The notes: a model not told the origin generated them from the letters alone. A stretch of 64,000 nt of DNA from Bacillota bacterium (GCA_023400235.1 JAEXFI010000045.1:248001-312000); one strand, 5' to 3'; shown: positions 8,998 through 16,886, numbered from the stretch's first letter. Made by a program: numbers and translations.

Positions 8998-9708
8998 TCA
9001 TACAAGGAATCTTTTTTTCAGGATATGTCTTGATACCGCATCCCCGATAAACTGGACCATTTGAACCAGGATTATAAGTACAAGCACAGCGGCTATAAGA
9101 ATATCGGTTTTAAATCTGGAATAACCAAATCTCACTGCCACGTCTCCAAGCCCACCCGCTCCAAAGCTTCCTGCTAAAGCCGTAGTTGCTATAACGGCGA
9201 TAATTGAAACTGTAAAAGCTCGTATCAGAGAAGGCAGTGCTTCGGGTATAAGCACCTTGAGTACAATCTTGTGATTTGGAGTCCCCATGGCCTTGGCTGC
9301 TTCGATTTTTCCTTTTGAAACCTCAAGAATACTGTTTTCAACAAGTCTTCCAAACATGGGTACGCAGCTGGCCACAAGAGCAAATATACATGCTTCAGGG
9401 CCATATGCCCTTCCTATGACAAGCCTGGACATGGGCAGGGTAAGTATTATTAAAATCATGGATGGAAGCGACCTCAGAACATTTACAATGGCACCCAGTA
9501 CCCTGTTGAATACCGGCATGGGATGTATTCCCTGCTTATGGGTCAATACAAGAACAACTCCCAGGATAATACCCAGAATAAGAGTGAATATTGTTGTAAC
9601 CAGGGTCATGTAAAGTGTATCCTTTATTGCCGGAGCAATAATAGCCCATACCTCACGTCCAAAAGCACTTTTTATTACTTCCATAAAGCTGCTGTTATTG
9701 AAGTTCAA
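8998..9708 (-). CDS. metI: Methionine-type ABC transporter permease
   Basis: 236 residues, five predicted membrane segments, BPD_transp_1 fold. The ATPase-docking loop is near residues 140-165 (EAAKAMGTPNHKIVLKVLIPEALP region) and the hallmark AGSFGAGGLGDVAVRFGY of MetI follows. Overlaps metN by four bases, so translation is coupled. Works with the neighbouring ATPase and lipoprotein as a MetNIQ-type importer. Confidence 0.87.
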   Translation of the reverse strand: MNFNNSSFMEVIKSAFGREVWAIIAPAIKDTLYMTLVTTIFTLILGIILGVVLVLTHKQGIHPMPVFNRVLGAIVNVLRSLPSMILIILTLPMSRLVIGRAYGPEACIFALVASCVPMFGRLVENSILEVSKGKIEAAKAMGTPNHKIVLKVLIPEALPSLIRAFTVSIIAVIATTALAGSFGAGGLGDVAVRFGYSRFKTDILIAAVLVLIILVQMVQFIGDAVSRHILKKRFLV

Positions 9709-10496
9709 ATATACTCCCCCTCATTTACCCATTGATTTGCAGAAAATTCCGCATTTATTTTTACAAAAAGCCGAGCTGTATCACTCCCGGGATTTTTGAA
9801 TATCTCCCTGACACTTCCTCTTTCTACTATAATTCCATTTTCAAGTACTGCCATGTTTTTACAGGAGTATTTGATAACGTCAAGCTCATGGGTTATAAGT
9901 ATTATTGTAAGCCCAAGCTTCCTGTTGATATCCTTTAAGAGGTCCAGCACCGAAAGGGTTGTCTGAGGGTCAAGCGCGGAGGTTGCCTCATCACTGAGCA
10001 ATACATGGGGATTGTTTGCGAGGGCCCTTGCAATCCCTACTCTTTGCTTCTGACCTCCGCTGAGCTGCCCCATATGGCAGTTTACCTTTTGGCTTAACTC
10101 TACAAGTTCCAGCAGTTCTTCAACTCTGCCTCTTATTTTCTTTTTGTCATAGCCTGCTATTTCAAGGGGGTAGGCAACATTGCCAAACACGGTTCTGGAA
10201 TCAAAAAGGTTAAAATTTTGAAAAATCATACCTATGTTTTTTCTGTAGTGGTTCAACGCTTTTTTTGACGTATTCGTAATCTCATTTTCACCTATGCGGA
10301 CACTGCCTCTATCAGGAGTTTCCAGGCCATTAAGACATCTTATGAGTGTGGATTTGCCTGCACCGCTGAAACCTACTACTCCAAAAATATCACCCCTGTC
10401 CAGCTTAAGATTGATACCCTTTAATACTTCCACATCCCCATCTGCATTTCTGAATGACTTATGCAAATCCTCCACAACTATAAAACTGCTTTCCAT
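9705..10496 (-). CDS. metN: Methionine-type ABC transporter ATPase, short form lacking the NIL domain
   Basis: 263 residues from ATG 10496, which has GGAGG six bases upstream; longer in-frame starts overlap the NifK-like gene. Walker A GFSGAGKST, signature LSGGQKQRVGIARAL, Walker B VLLSDEATSALDP, H-loop ITHELDVI. Ordinary MetN is about 340 residues with a C-terminal ACT-like NIL domain that senses methionine and shuts the transporter. Here the protein stops soon after the nucleotide-binding domain, so that feedback domain is absent. This suggests an importer not inhibited by methionine, or for a different sulfur substrate. Confidence 0.86.
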   Translation of the reverse strand: MESSFIVVEDLHKSFRNADGDVEVLKGINLKLDRGDIFGVVGFSGAGKSTLIRCLNGLETPDRGSVRIGENEITNTSKKALNHYRKNIGMIFQNFNLFDSRTVFGNVAYPLEIAGYDKKKIRGRVEELLELVELSQKVNCHMGQLSGGQKQRVGIARALANNPHVLLSDEATSALDPQTTLSVLDLLKDINRKLGLTIILITHELDVIKYSCKNMAVLENGIIVERGSVREIFKNPGSDTARLFVKINAEFSANQWVNEGEYI

Positions 10497-10536
10497 GCCG
10501 ACCTCCGTAAAATGCCGCCGTTGACCGTTAAAATTT

Positions 10537-11853
10537 CTATAGGTATGTGTCAAGTACCCTGTCGTATATGTCTTCTATTGCTCTCAACCCTCCGTTATAG
10601 CCTGCATACCCGCAATTGAGCACAAGTCTGTAGGTTACCGGCGCACTTATTATCAAAAGGTCCGCCTTTAAGTCATTTGCCAGATCTCTTTCCCAGCCGC
10701 TGCCCAAAATAAGGGCCCTGTGTTTTGGAGGGGACTGTCTTATTTCCTCCTGAATGGCTCCTCCGTCTATTGAGAAGGCCACCTCTGCGGATCTTAAATC
10801 TGATATCCTGGAAAATTGCAGTTTAATATCCTCTCTGAATTCCTCCGGAGTATCATCAATAATATACTGTTTTTCAGGCAGGATGCCCAGCTCATTTAGA
10901 AGAAATTTAGAAAACCCAAGGGAATATGAGGCATCCAGTATTGTATAAAACCGCCTGGGAATACCGTATCTGAATTCAAGCATAAAATCTGCCGTTCGTT
11001 CAATAAAGGAGTAATATTTCTCCTCCTCCAGCCGTATGAAGTCCTCGGTTTTTTCGTAATCCAGTTCTCCAAACCCGGAAACCTGTCTCAGAAATTTTGA
11101 AGTCTCTATGCCTCCGATTGGAAGATAGGGGAATTGAATATAGGGGGTGCCGTATTTTTCCTCAAGATGCTTTACTATGCCCAAGCCCGCCCAGCTGTTT
11201 ACCAGAATATTAAACTGTGCATCAGGGATTGTTTTCCACTCTTCAACGCCTGCGGACTCATTACCGAACAATATGTTCGCTTTTAGTCCAATTCCTTCCA
11301 GTAATCTTTTGATTTCTTCAAGATTTCCGTTCCAGTATGGATCCTGATAAGGAATTGTTGCAAAAACATTTACCAGTCCTTTTTTTATGGCACCGCCCTT
11401 GTTGAAGACATCCACATATTGGTCGATTATTGCATTGACGACAGTTTCATGACTTCTATAATTGTTGCTTTTAAAGCCACCTGTTTCAGCATATACGATA
11501 GGCTTCCCCTGGGACCGGTATTCGCCTGCTACTCTTCCCACATCATCACCTACAATATCAGAAGTACATCCGGTCAGGACAACGTACAAATCCCCGTCGA
11601 TTACTTTGAAAGCGCCATCTATTACATTTCTCAGCCTGCCCTCTCCTCCGTAGACCACCTCGGCCTCGCCGGCATTTGTACAGGGTATTGTATTGCCTCC
11701 TGCATACCCCTCGCCCTGTCCTATGAGACTGCTGACTTTGGAGCCGCAGCCGGGTCCTGCATGCAATATGGGGACTCCTTTCCTGATTGCCACAACTGTC
11801 TGCTGTGCACCAATAGCACAGGAATATCTTGGCTGCTCAATAAACTTCAACAT
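10537..11853 (-). CDS. Nitrogenase-like component 1, beta (NifK-like) subunit
   Basis: 438-residue oxidoreductase/nitrogenase component 1 protein. Cys12 (YSCAIGA), Cys36 (HAGPGCGSK) and Cys96 (LTGCTSDIVGDDV) match the three NifK P-cluster cysteines; HAGPGC and GCTSDIVGDD are the diagnostic contexts. The protein is shorter than NifK (~520) because the long N-terminal extension is missing. It overlaps the D-like gene by 17 bp, so the two subunits are made together. With the H-like and NifB genes it makes a complete nitrogenase-like enzyme. Nearby sulfur genes argue for a methylthio-alkane-reductase-type K subunit rather than N2 fixation. Family placement is firm; substrate is inference. Confidence 0.85.
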   Translation of the reverse strand: MLKFIEQPRYSCAIGAQQTVVAIRKGVPILHAGPGCGSKVSSLIGQGEGYAGGNTIPCTNAGEAEVVYGGEGRLRNVIDGAFKVIDGDLYVVLTGCTSDIVGDDVGRVAGEYRSQGKPIVYAETGGFKSNNYRSHETVVNAIIDQYVDVFNKGGAIKKGLVNVFATIPYQDPYWNGNLEEIKRLLEGIGLKANILFGNESAGVEEWKTIPDAQFNILVNSWAGLGIVKHLEEKYGTPYIQFPYLPIGGIETSKFLRQVSGFGELDYEKTEDFIRLEEEKYYSFIERTADFMLEFRYGIPRRFYTILDASYSLGFSKFLLNELGILPEKQYIIDDTPEEFREDIKLQFSRISDLRSAEVAFSIDGGAIQEEIRQSPPKHRALILGSGWERDLANDLKADLLIISAPVTYRLVLNCGYAGYNGGLRAIEDIYDRVLDTYL

Positions 11854-13318
11854 CTATGTTTCCTCCAAGAAAAGAAAATGGGTTTTGCTCAAGCCACCAT
11901 TTTGTGTATGGCATTGCGCTGTGTTTTGCAAGGTTGGTGACAAATTCCCTGTTATCAATAGTTTCAAGAATTCTTTCAGCATAGTTTAAAACACCCTGAT
12001 AGCCAAAGCCAAATTGTTCATCACCTATAAGCAGTGTGGGAACACCCAGCTTGGCGCCCCACAAGGTCATTCCCCCATGTCGTGCTATCATGATGTCAGG
12101 ACGTACTTTGTTCAATATATTGACAAGCTCAAAGGCCTGCTTGTTGCAAACATTATAGTTGTGAATATCTCCGTAGGTATTCACATCATGGGCCAGTGCA
12201 TCCGAAGCAGGATCGTCGTTGTCATAGACAGGATCATGGTGGAATATGGCCGCTCCCTGAACCTGCAGCCCAAGCTCCCTGAGCAGGGCAATCAGTGCAT
12301 GCCCGTGGGCTGCGCCGGCAGTAATATAGGCAGTCTTTCCCTTAAGCTTTCTCCTGTATTCCTCCAGGATAGGCAAGACCCTGCTGTGTTCCTTTTGAAT
12401 ATACTCCTCAATTTCCTTTTCCCTTTTCAGAACCTTGCCCAATTCTCTGAGCCAGGCGTCTGTTCCCGGAATACCGTATGCCGGAGGCGCTTTAATTTCA
12501 GGAACTCCGTACAACTGCTCAAGAGCAGCGCCCAGGTATGTTCCAAGTGTAGGGCATATCTGAATGGTTGCTGCAGCCTCTGAAATATATTCCAGGTCTG
12601 CCACGGTAGAAAAAGGCACTATATAGTCCGCCTTGTAGCCCAAGGGCTCCAACAGCTCATCAAAAATATGCGAACCCCAGAAGTTTATGATGTTGACGTT
12701 GTTGGTTTTCTTCCTTGGAGGTTTTACAAGTTTTCTTACTATTGAATGATAGGCCGAGTCAAAACCGGTGGTCCATATTTTTGATTTGAAGCCTTCGCAG
12801 TAGCAGCCTATGACAGGTATACCCAGTTCATCGGTCATGTGGTTTGCAACAGCTTCAATGTCATCTCCTATGATTGCCGAGGCACAGGAGGTTGTAATGA
12901 ATATTGCCTTGGGTTGTACTCTTTCATAGACCTGCCGGACAGTTTCACTCAGTTTGGCAGTAGCCCCGAAAATTGTATCCTTCTCTTCAATATTCGAGTT
13001 AAAATATCTTCCGGTTGCAGGAGGCAGATTTCTTTCCATCTGCCCTACCCTGTATACAAAGTTGAAGCCGAAAAAATCACCGGAGCAGCCAACAGGCGCA
13101 TGATTTATAATTGCTGCATCTCTTATCATGGAAAGCTGGCAAAATGCATTTCCGGAGCTGCACCCCATACATTGGCTGAAGCTTCTTACGCTGTCCAGAA
13201 GCTTACCTGCTCTCGCACACCTTACAAGTTCACCGGCAGTACCTTCAAAGCCGGTAATTGACCCCAGCCGTACTTCCCTTATTTGAACCTCCTGGTTTTT
13301 AATATTGATTGAGCTCAC
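11837..13318 (-). CDS. Nitrogenase-like component 1, alpha (NifD-like) subunit
   Basis: 493 residues from a GTG at 13318, which has GGGAG six bases upstream; a longer reading from 13414 would translate the repeat element and is rejected. P-cluster ligand equivalents are Cys53, Cys78 (NHAPVGC) and Cys145 (TTSCASAIIGDDI). Cys255 (IQICPTLGTYLG) aligns with the FeMo-cofactor ligand Cys275 of NifD. The position of the second NifD cofactor ligand, His442, reads Gly in IGDEQFGFGYQG, so that histidine is absent. The CEGF motif (about 174) typical of NifD is present. It should bind a P-cluster and a large NifB-derived cofactor at a site unlike nitrogenase. Probable role: reductive C-S cleavage of methylthio-alkanes (inferred). 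Confidence 0.86.
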   Translation of the reverse strand: MSSINIKNQEVQIREVRLGSITGFEGTAGELVRCARAGKLLDSVRSFSQCMGCSSGNAFCQLSMIRDAAIINHAPVGCSGDFFGFNFVYRVGQMERNLPPATGRYFNSNIEEKDTIFGATAKLSETVRQVYERVQPKAIFITTSCASAIIGDDIEAVANHMTDELGIPVIGCYCEGFKSKIWTTGFDSAYHSIVRKLVKPPRKKTNNVNIINFWGSHIFDELLEPLGYKADYIVPFSTVADLEYISEAAATIQICPTLGTYLGAALEQLYGVPEIKAPPAYGIPGTDAWLRELGKVLKREKEIEEYIQKEHSRVLPILEEYRRKLKGKTAYITAGAAHGHALIALLRELGLQVQGAAIFHHDPVYDNDDPASDALAHDVNTYGDIHNYNVCNKQAFELVNILNKVRPDIMIARHGGMTLWGAKLGVPTLLIGDEQFGFGYQGVLNYAERILETIDNREFVTNLAKHSAMPYTKWWLEQNPFSFLGGNIDVEVY

Positions 13319-13320
13319 AT

Positions 13321-13440
13321 TAATCTCCCATCTACGCGCATAGCGCGTACACAAATAGTAATGAAAGGCACGCAGTGGCTTTCGCTGCTTGAAAGTCACT
13401 TTGATACACAACATGTATCTTTCAAGCTATTCTCCTCCAA
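13321..13440 (-). repeat. Dispersed structured repeat, copy 1 (nifH-like/nifD-like junction)
   Basis: About 120 bp, nearly identical to 41020-41140 and a divergent relative of 18033-18113. Contains a perfect hairpin TACGCGC-ata-GCGCGTA (13333-13349) and a second stem GTGGCTTTC/GAAAGTCAC (G-T pair replacing a G-C of copy 2). Read on the minus strand it begins after a GGAGG site and ends in GATGGGAGATTA, which is the ribosome site of the nifD-like GTG. A small reading frame starting TTG AAA GAT ACA is stopped by TGA after nine codons. Confidence 0.85.
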
Positions 13441-13449
13441 AAAGTTACT

Positions 13450-14328
13450 TTAAAGATTTCCAACCGCCTCGGTTCTCACCTCACCTGTCTCAAGGGCCAG
13501 CAGGTAGTCCCCCCACTTTGCCGCCCAGGCTCTAAGTTCCGATACCTCCAGCGGGGCAGGAACCTTTGATTCCTCATGTCCTGCAATCTTTGCGGCGAGA
13601 GCTTTATAAACCTTTGCCTGCTTTGAGTCAGGAGCGGCCTCAATAGTAGTCTTTCCTTGAAGCTCACTTTGGGTGACTGTTACTGAGCGAGGAACATATT
13701 CAACCACCTGGGTATTAGTCTGTTTTACGAAGTCATCTATTATGTCCTTTGCATAGGGTGCATTGATGGAATTTGCTATTACGCCTCCAAGTAAGGCTCC
13801 ACCTGTATTTGAGTATTTATGTATTCCTTTGAACAGGTTATTTGCAGCATAAACAGCCATAAAATCTGCGGATGAAACCGTGAATACGTGTTCTGCGATA
13901 CCTTCTCTTATTGGAACCGCAAAACCACCGCACACTACATCTCCCAAAACATCATAAATAACATAGTCCAGCTCCAGCTCTTCAAATATATTCTGCTGCT
14001 TGAACAGCTGCACTGCGGTGATTATTCCCCTTCCGGCACAACCTACTCCGGGTGCGGGCCCTCCAGCTTCAACGCAGTAAATTCCGTTGAAGCCTTCAAA
14101 AATAACCTCATGTGCCTTCACAGAATTTTTTTCTCTCAAGGTATCCAGAACGGTGGGTATATAATTGCCGCCTCTTAAGGTATTGGTTGAATCGCTTTTA
14201 GGATCACAGCCGAACTGCATTACCTTATAGCCTGCTGCTGAAAGAGCTGCGCTTATATTTGAAGTGGTTGTGGACTTTCCTATTCCCCCTTTTCCGTATA
14301 TTGCTATCTGTTTGATTTTCTTTGCCAT
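13450..14328 (-). CDS. Nitrogenase iron protein-like ATP-dependent reductase (NifH-like)
   Basis: 292-residue NifH/BchL family protein. P-loop GKGGIGKST (12-20), Cys97 in GVGCAGRG and Cys133 in DVVCGG are the two cysteines that, in a homodimer, hold the bridging [4Fe-4S] cluster; Arg100 (site of ADP-ribosylation in NifH) is also kept. It would pass electrons, with ATP hydrolysis, to the D/K-like complex encoded directly downstream. The C-terminal tail (WAAKWGDYLLALETGEV) is of NifH-like length. SD AGGAGAG before ATG 14328. Electron donor is plausibly the ferredoxin at 17081. Confidence 0.9.
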   Translation of the reverse strand: MAKKIKQIAIYGKGGIGKSTTTSNISAALSAAGYKVMQFGCDPKSDSTNTLRGGNYIPTVLDTLREKNSVKAHEVIFEGFNGIYCVEAGGPAPGVGCAGRGIITAVQLFKQQNIFEELELDYVIYDVLGDVVCGGFAVPIREGIAEHVFTVSSADFMAVYAANNLFKGIHKYSNTGGALLGGVIANSINAPYAKDIIDDFVKQTNTQVVEYVPRSVTVTQSELQGKTTIEAAPDSKQAKVYKALAAKIAGHEESKVPAPLEVSELRAWAAKWGDYLLALETGEVRTEAVGNL

Positions 14329-14366
14329 TGATATCTCTCCTTATTCCTTTTATTTAACTGCTGATA

Positions 14367-14723
14367 TTAAATATCCACTTTCTCCATAGATTGGATAAGT
14401 GAGTTTAAAACTTTGTTCAAGGCAGAGTATATTAAGCCAGGTAGTACATAAGCTTTTATACCTGCGACTTCCAGAGCTTCCAAGGCACCCTGGCCGATTT
14501 GGCTGACCAGAACCATTCTGCAGTCGGATATTGCATTTACTGCGTCAGCCATGGACGATGCTTCATGCTCTCCTATACTGCAGGCAGGGACGGTATTCCT
14601 TATTTCACTGAAGTTCCACTGTCCCTTACTGTCTGCATCAAATATCATAAATTGCCTGCAGTGTCCAAAGTGCTGATTTATCACCTTTCCGTCACTGCTT
14701 GCCACTGCGATTTTAAATTTCAT
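14367..14723 (-). CDS. Dinitrogenase cofactor-binding family protein (NifX-like), first copy
   Basis: 118 residues from ATG 14723 (GGAGG six bases upstream). Starts KIAVASSDGKVINQHFGHCRQFMIF, with HFGHC as a likely Fe-S cofactor contact, and continues VSQIGQGALEALEVAGIKAYV. Family members bind the product of NifB and protect or deliver it to the D/K apoprotein. Lies between nifB and the nifH-like gene, as expected for a cofactor shuttle. The sister copy at 7701 lacks the final Cys of the motif. Confidence 0.82.
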   Translation of the reverse strand: MKFKIAVASSDGKVINQHFGHCRQFMIFDADSKGQWNFSEIRNTVPACSIGEHEASSMADAVNAISDCRMVLVSQIGQGALEALEVAGIKAYVLPGLIYSALNKVLNSLIQSMEKVDI

Positions 14724-14775
14724 AAATACCTCCAAACTGCCTTCAAGCTCTCAAATATTTGCCTGGCTTCAAATA

Positions 14776-15681
14776 CTAGCCATGTGAGAAGGTTTCCAGC
14801 GGCTGGTCATACAGTAATTCCGACAGGTCGCCGGTTTTTCCGGGAATGCCGCAGGCGTCGGCCCGGCACTGCCTGCAGTGTCTGAACACCTGCATATGCT
14901 TTTCTGCACATACTCTGGCATCATTCAATTCATCACAATCAGGAATCCTATGACTGCTCATCTCATTCTGAGGAATCAAAGGAATTATGTTCATCATGGA
15001 AGCACCTGCCTCCGAGGTTACTTTAGCTATAGCATCTATATGAGAAAGGTTTATATCAGGTATTAACACAGTATTGATTTTCACAATAACCCCCATCCGG
15101 CTTATAGTCCTTATACCTTCAAGCTGTCTGGAAATCAGTATATCAGCTGCCCTTGTGCCGGTTATGTATTCGTTTTTATAATATATGCCGGAACAGATTT
15201 TCTCCAATATCTCAGGCTCAACTGCATTTACTGTGACAGAAATGGTCTTTATCCCGGCAGCAGCTATTCTTGGGGCATTATCAGGCAGCATAAGCCCGTT
15301 TGTACTCAGGCACTTTATAAGCTCAGGATATTTCTTTTCAATAAGCTCAAAGGTTTCCAGAGCATCGTTTGTAGCAAGGGCATCCCCAGGTCCGGCAATT
15401 CCTGCCACAGTCAGCTCAGGGCAAAGCAGCAGTGCTTTTTCCAAAGTGCCCAGCGCTTCCTTTGGGGACAGCACCTTACAGGCTACTCCCGGACGGTTTT
15501 CCGTTTTGTTCAGGCTTCTTTTGCAAAATCTGCAGTGAATATTGCAGATTGGACTGACCGGCAAATGTATGCGGCCATGTATAAAATGTGCTTCTCCGCT
15601 AAAGCATGGGTGTTTCTTTACCAGATGCTCATGTGCTATGTTTTTGTTCTTGACTGCAAGGTTAACCGCGCTGTGTTCCAT
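14776..15681 (-). CDS. nifB: NifB-type radical SAM cofactor synthase (minimal form)
   Basis: 301 residues from ATG 15681 (AAAGGTGGG upstream). Carries the SAM-cluster motif Cys46-X3-Cys50-X2-Cys53 in PICNIHCRFCKRSL, the HPCF cysteine (Cys26), the GIAGPGDALA SAM-binding motif and a C-terminal HCRQCRADACG, the last two being NifB hallmarks for the extra K-clusters. NifB fuses two [4Fe-4S] units with a carbide and sulfide to form the [8Fe-9S-C] precursor. No NifX domain is fused; separate NifX-like proteins are encoded in the operon. Absence of nifE, nifN and nifV means the final cofactor is probably the all-iron precursor or a close derivative. Confidence 0.88.
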   Translation of the reverse strand: MEHSAVNLAVKNKNIAHEHLVKKHPCFSGEAHFIHGRIHLPVSPICNIHCRFCKRSLNKTENRPGVACKVLSPKEALGTLEKALLLCPELTVAGIAGPGDALATNDALETFELIEKKYPELIKCLSTNGLMLPDNAPRIAAAGIKTISVTVNAVEPEILEKICSGIYYKNEYITGTRAADILISRQLEGIRTISRMGVIVKINTVLIPDINLSHIDAIAKVTSEAGASMMNIIPLIPQNEMSSHRIPDCDELNDARVCAEKHMQVFRHCRQCRADACGIPGKTGDLSELLYDQPLETFSHG

Positions 15682-15795
15682 AAAACCCACCTTTTTTTAA
15701 TATTTATTTTCTTTTCAGGCTGGATAAAATCATCATAAAAAATCAGTTGTAAGGCAAATTAAAAAGACCAAGCAAAGCCAGTATTCCAGCTTTTA

Positions 15796-15824
15796 CTTAG
15801 TCTCTAATATCCTTAGTCAACTAA
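15796..15824 (-). promoter_or_regulatory. Possible operator: TTAGT-TG-ACTAA with direct GACTAAG repeats
   Basis: In the 170-bp gap between the yezD-like gene and nifB. The minus strand shows TTAGT and ACTAA arms two bases apart, and GACTAAG occurs twice 16 bases apart. No good -10 box follows, so it is offered only as a possible protein-binding site or internal control point. Confidence 0.25.
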
Positions 15825-15851
15825 TATAATTTATATGTTTTTATTTGCTTG

Positions 15852-16016
15852 TCATTTAACCCTTACTTTTTCATTCTTTTCAATCTGAATGAGTATTCCG
15901 TCCTGAAAAACAAGTGTTATTGAACCGTATTTCAGAGTTTTTGCCATTTCGTACAATTTCTCAATATCCTCTTTTGTGATTGGTACCTTTGCCTGACTAT
16001 CTTGTGTTATACTCAC
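15852..16016 (-). CDS. YezD-like small protein (DUF2292)
   Basis: 54 residues from GTG 16016, with GGTGG seven bases upstream; an upstream TTG (16058) lacks a ribosome site. The end, GSITLVFQDGILIQIEKNEKVRV, is the DUF2292/YezD signature. These ~55-residue proteins are commonly found beside sulfonate, cysteine and methionine genes; their function is not established. First gene after the operon promoter. Confidence 0.75.
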   Translation of the reverse strand: MSITQDSQAKVPITKEDIEKLYEMAKTLKYGSITLVFQDGILIQIEKNEKVRVK

Positions 16017-16066
16017 TTTAGCACCACCTTCACCCGCTATTTGATACTTGGATTTCAACTAAAAAA

Positions 16067-16246
16067 TAATCAACTTTCGCAGCTACCATTAATTACCTTT
16101 GATAACAAATACTAAAATATAAAAGCTGTGTTAAAAACATAAAACAACAACAATACTAAGAGAGAAAAATGCCTGGTTGATAGAAGTTTAGTTCTGCAAT
16201 AATATCCTGTCCGGCAAATCAATAAAATAGCTGCGAAAGTTAATTA
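16067..16246. repeat. 180-bp element with 19-bp terminal inverted repeats in the operon leader
   Basis: TAATCAACTTTCGCAGCTA at 16067-16085 is matched in inverted form at 16228-16246 with one mismatch. The 142 bp between are AT-rich and code for nothing. It lies downstream of the operon promoter, so it is transcribed. It may be a miniature inverted-repeat (MITE-like) insertion, a long-range RNA stem, or two operator sites. No clear target duplication was found. Confidence 0.55.
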
Positions 16247-16308
16247 CTGTTGACCTATGAAAATTCCTATTAAAACGATTAATCATATATGTTTTATATG
16301 TTATTAAG

Positions 16309-16337
16309 AGTATATTACTCCTGAGAAAAAATGTCAA
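16309..16337 (-). promoter_or_regulatory. Main promoter of the nitrogenase-like/sulfur operon
   Basis: TTGACA (16332-16337) and TATACT (16309-16314) with a 17-base spacer, a near-consensus sigma-A promoter. It gives a leader of about 285 bases before the yezD-like gene, containing the inverted-repeat element. It sits just after the stop of the MarR-type gene. Confidence 0.7.
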
Positions 16338-16361
16338 TAGTTTATAAGTGATTTTTTATAT

Positions 16362-16886
16362 TTACTTGTATAAATCTAACTCCTTGTTAAAATCCAATAA
16401 CATTTGGAAAAGAAACTGTAAATCCCGTGTTTCATATTTTTTAAGAAAACTGCTGATCTTTATGTCATTTTCTCTGTGCATTACCTGATGAAGCTCAAAA
16501 AGCTCCCTGCCAAGAGAGGTTATACGAAAAATGTATTCTTTTTTATTATTTGGCAGGGCTTCCTTGATAATGAACTTTTTTGATATGAGCTTGGGTATGA
16601 TTTTGGATACCGTTCCTTTAGGGATGGCAGTATCTTTTGAAATAGTTATACTATTCACAGGTTCCAGTCTGCCAATGGCATCCAGTACGTGAAGCATTAC
16701 CAAGGTCATATCATCAATCCTTGTTAATAAGGACGGATTGTTGCATTTATAAAGCAACCATTGTTTCTTTTCATCTAACTCCGAAGAGTGCTGGTGATAC
16801 ATCTCAAACACCAGGTTCTTTATATCCATTACAAGTTCATCTTTATTACTGACGGCTGCAGTACCTCTGTTTAGATCCTTTGACAC
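16362..16886 (-). CDS. MarR-family transcriptional regulator
   Basis: 174 residues, GTG start with GGGGAGG seven bases upstream. A winged-helix core at about 60-140 (SITISKDTAIPKGTVSKIIPKLISKKFI recognition region, then the KKEYIFRITSLGRELFE wing) is flanked by helical dimerisation ends. It is divergent from the ferredoxin gene; the shared gap holds two matching palindromes, so autoregulation plus control of the ferredoxin is likely. It points into the sulfur operon and may regulate it, but no copy of the palindrome was seen at the operon's own promoter. Confidence 0.82.
   Translation of the reverse strand: MSKDLNRGTAAVSNKDELVMDIKNLVFEMYHQHSSELDEKKQWLLYKCNNPSLLTRIDDMTLVMLHVLDAIGRLEPVNSITISKDTAIPKGTVSKIIPKLISKKFIIKEALPNNKKEYIFRITSLGRELFELHQVMHRENDIKISSFLKKYETRDLQFLFQMLLDFNKELDLYK

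Noticed and set aside
11419..12583. Long plus-strand reading frames opposite the nitrogenase-like genes
   Set aside because: They lie antisense to well-supported genes, show no ribosome sites and resemble no family.
13319..13414. N-terminal extension of the NifD-like protein from an upstream ATG
   Set aside because: Those 32 codons translate the repeat element; the GTG at 13318 has a proper ribosome site.
10537..15681. A classical nitrogen-fixation (nif) operon
   Set aside because: nifE, nifN, nifV and a FeMo-cofactor histidine ligand are missing, the K subunit is short, and the context is sulfur metabolism.
15682..16308. SAM riboswitch or T-box ahead of the sulfur operon
   Set aside because: I could not find the conserved cores of either in the leader; the only clear structure is the inverted repeat pair.
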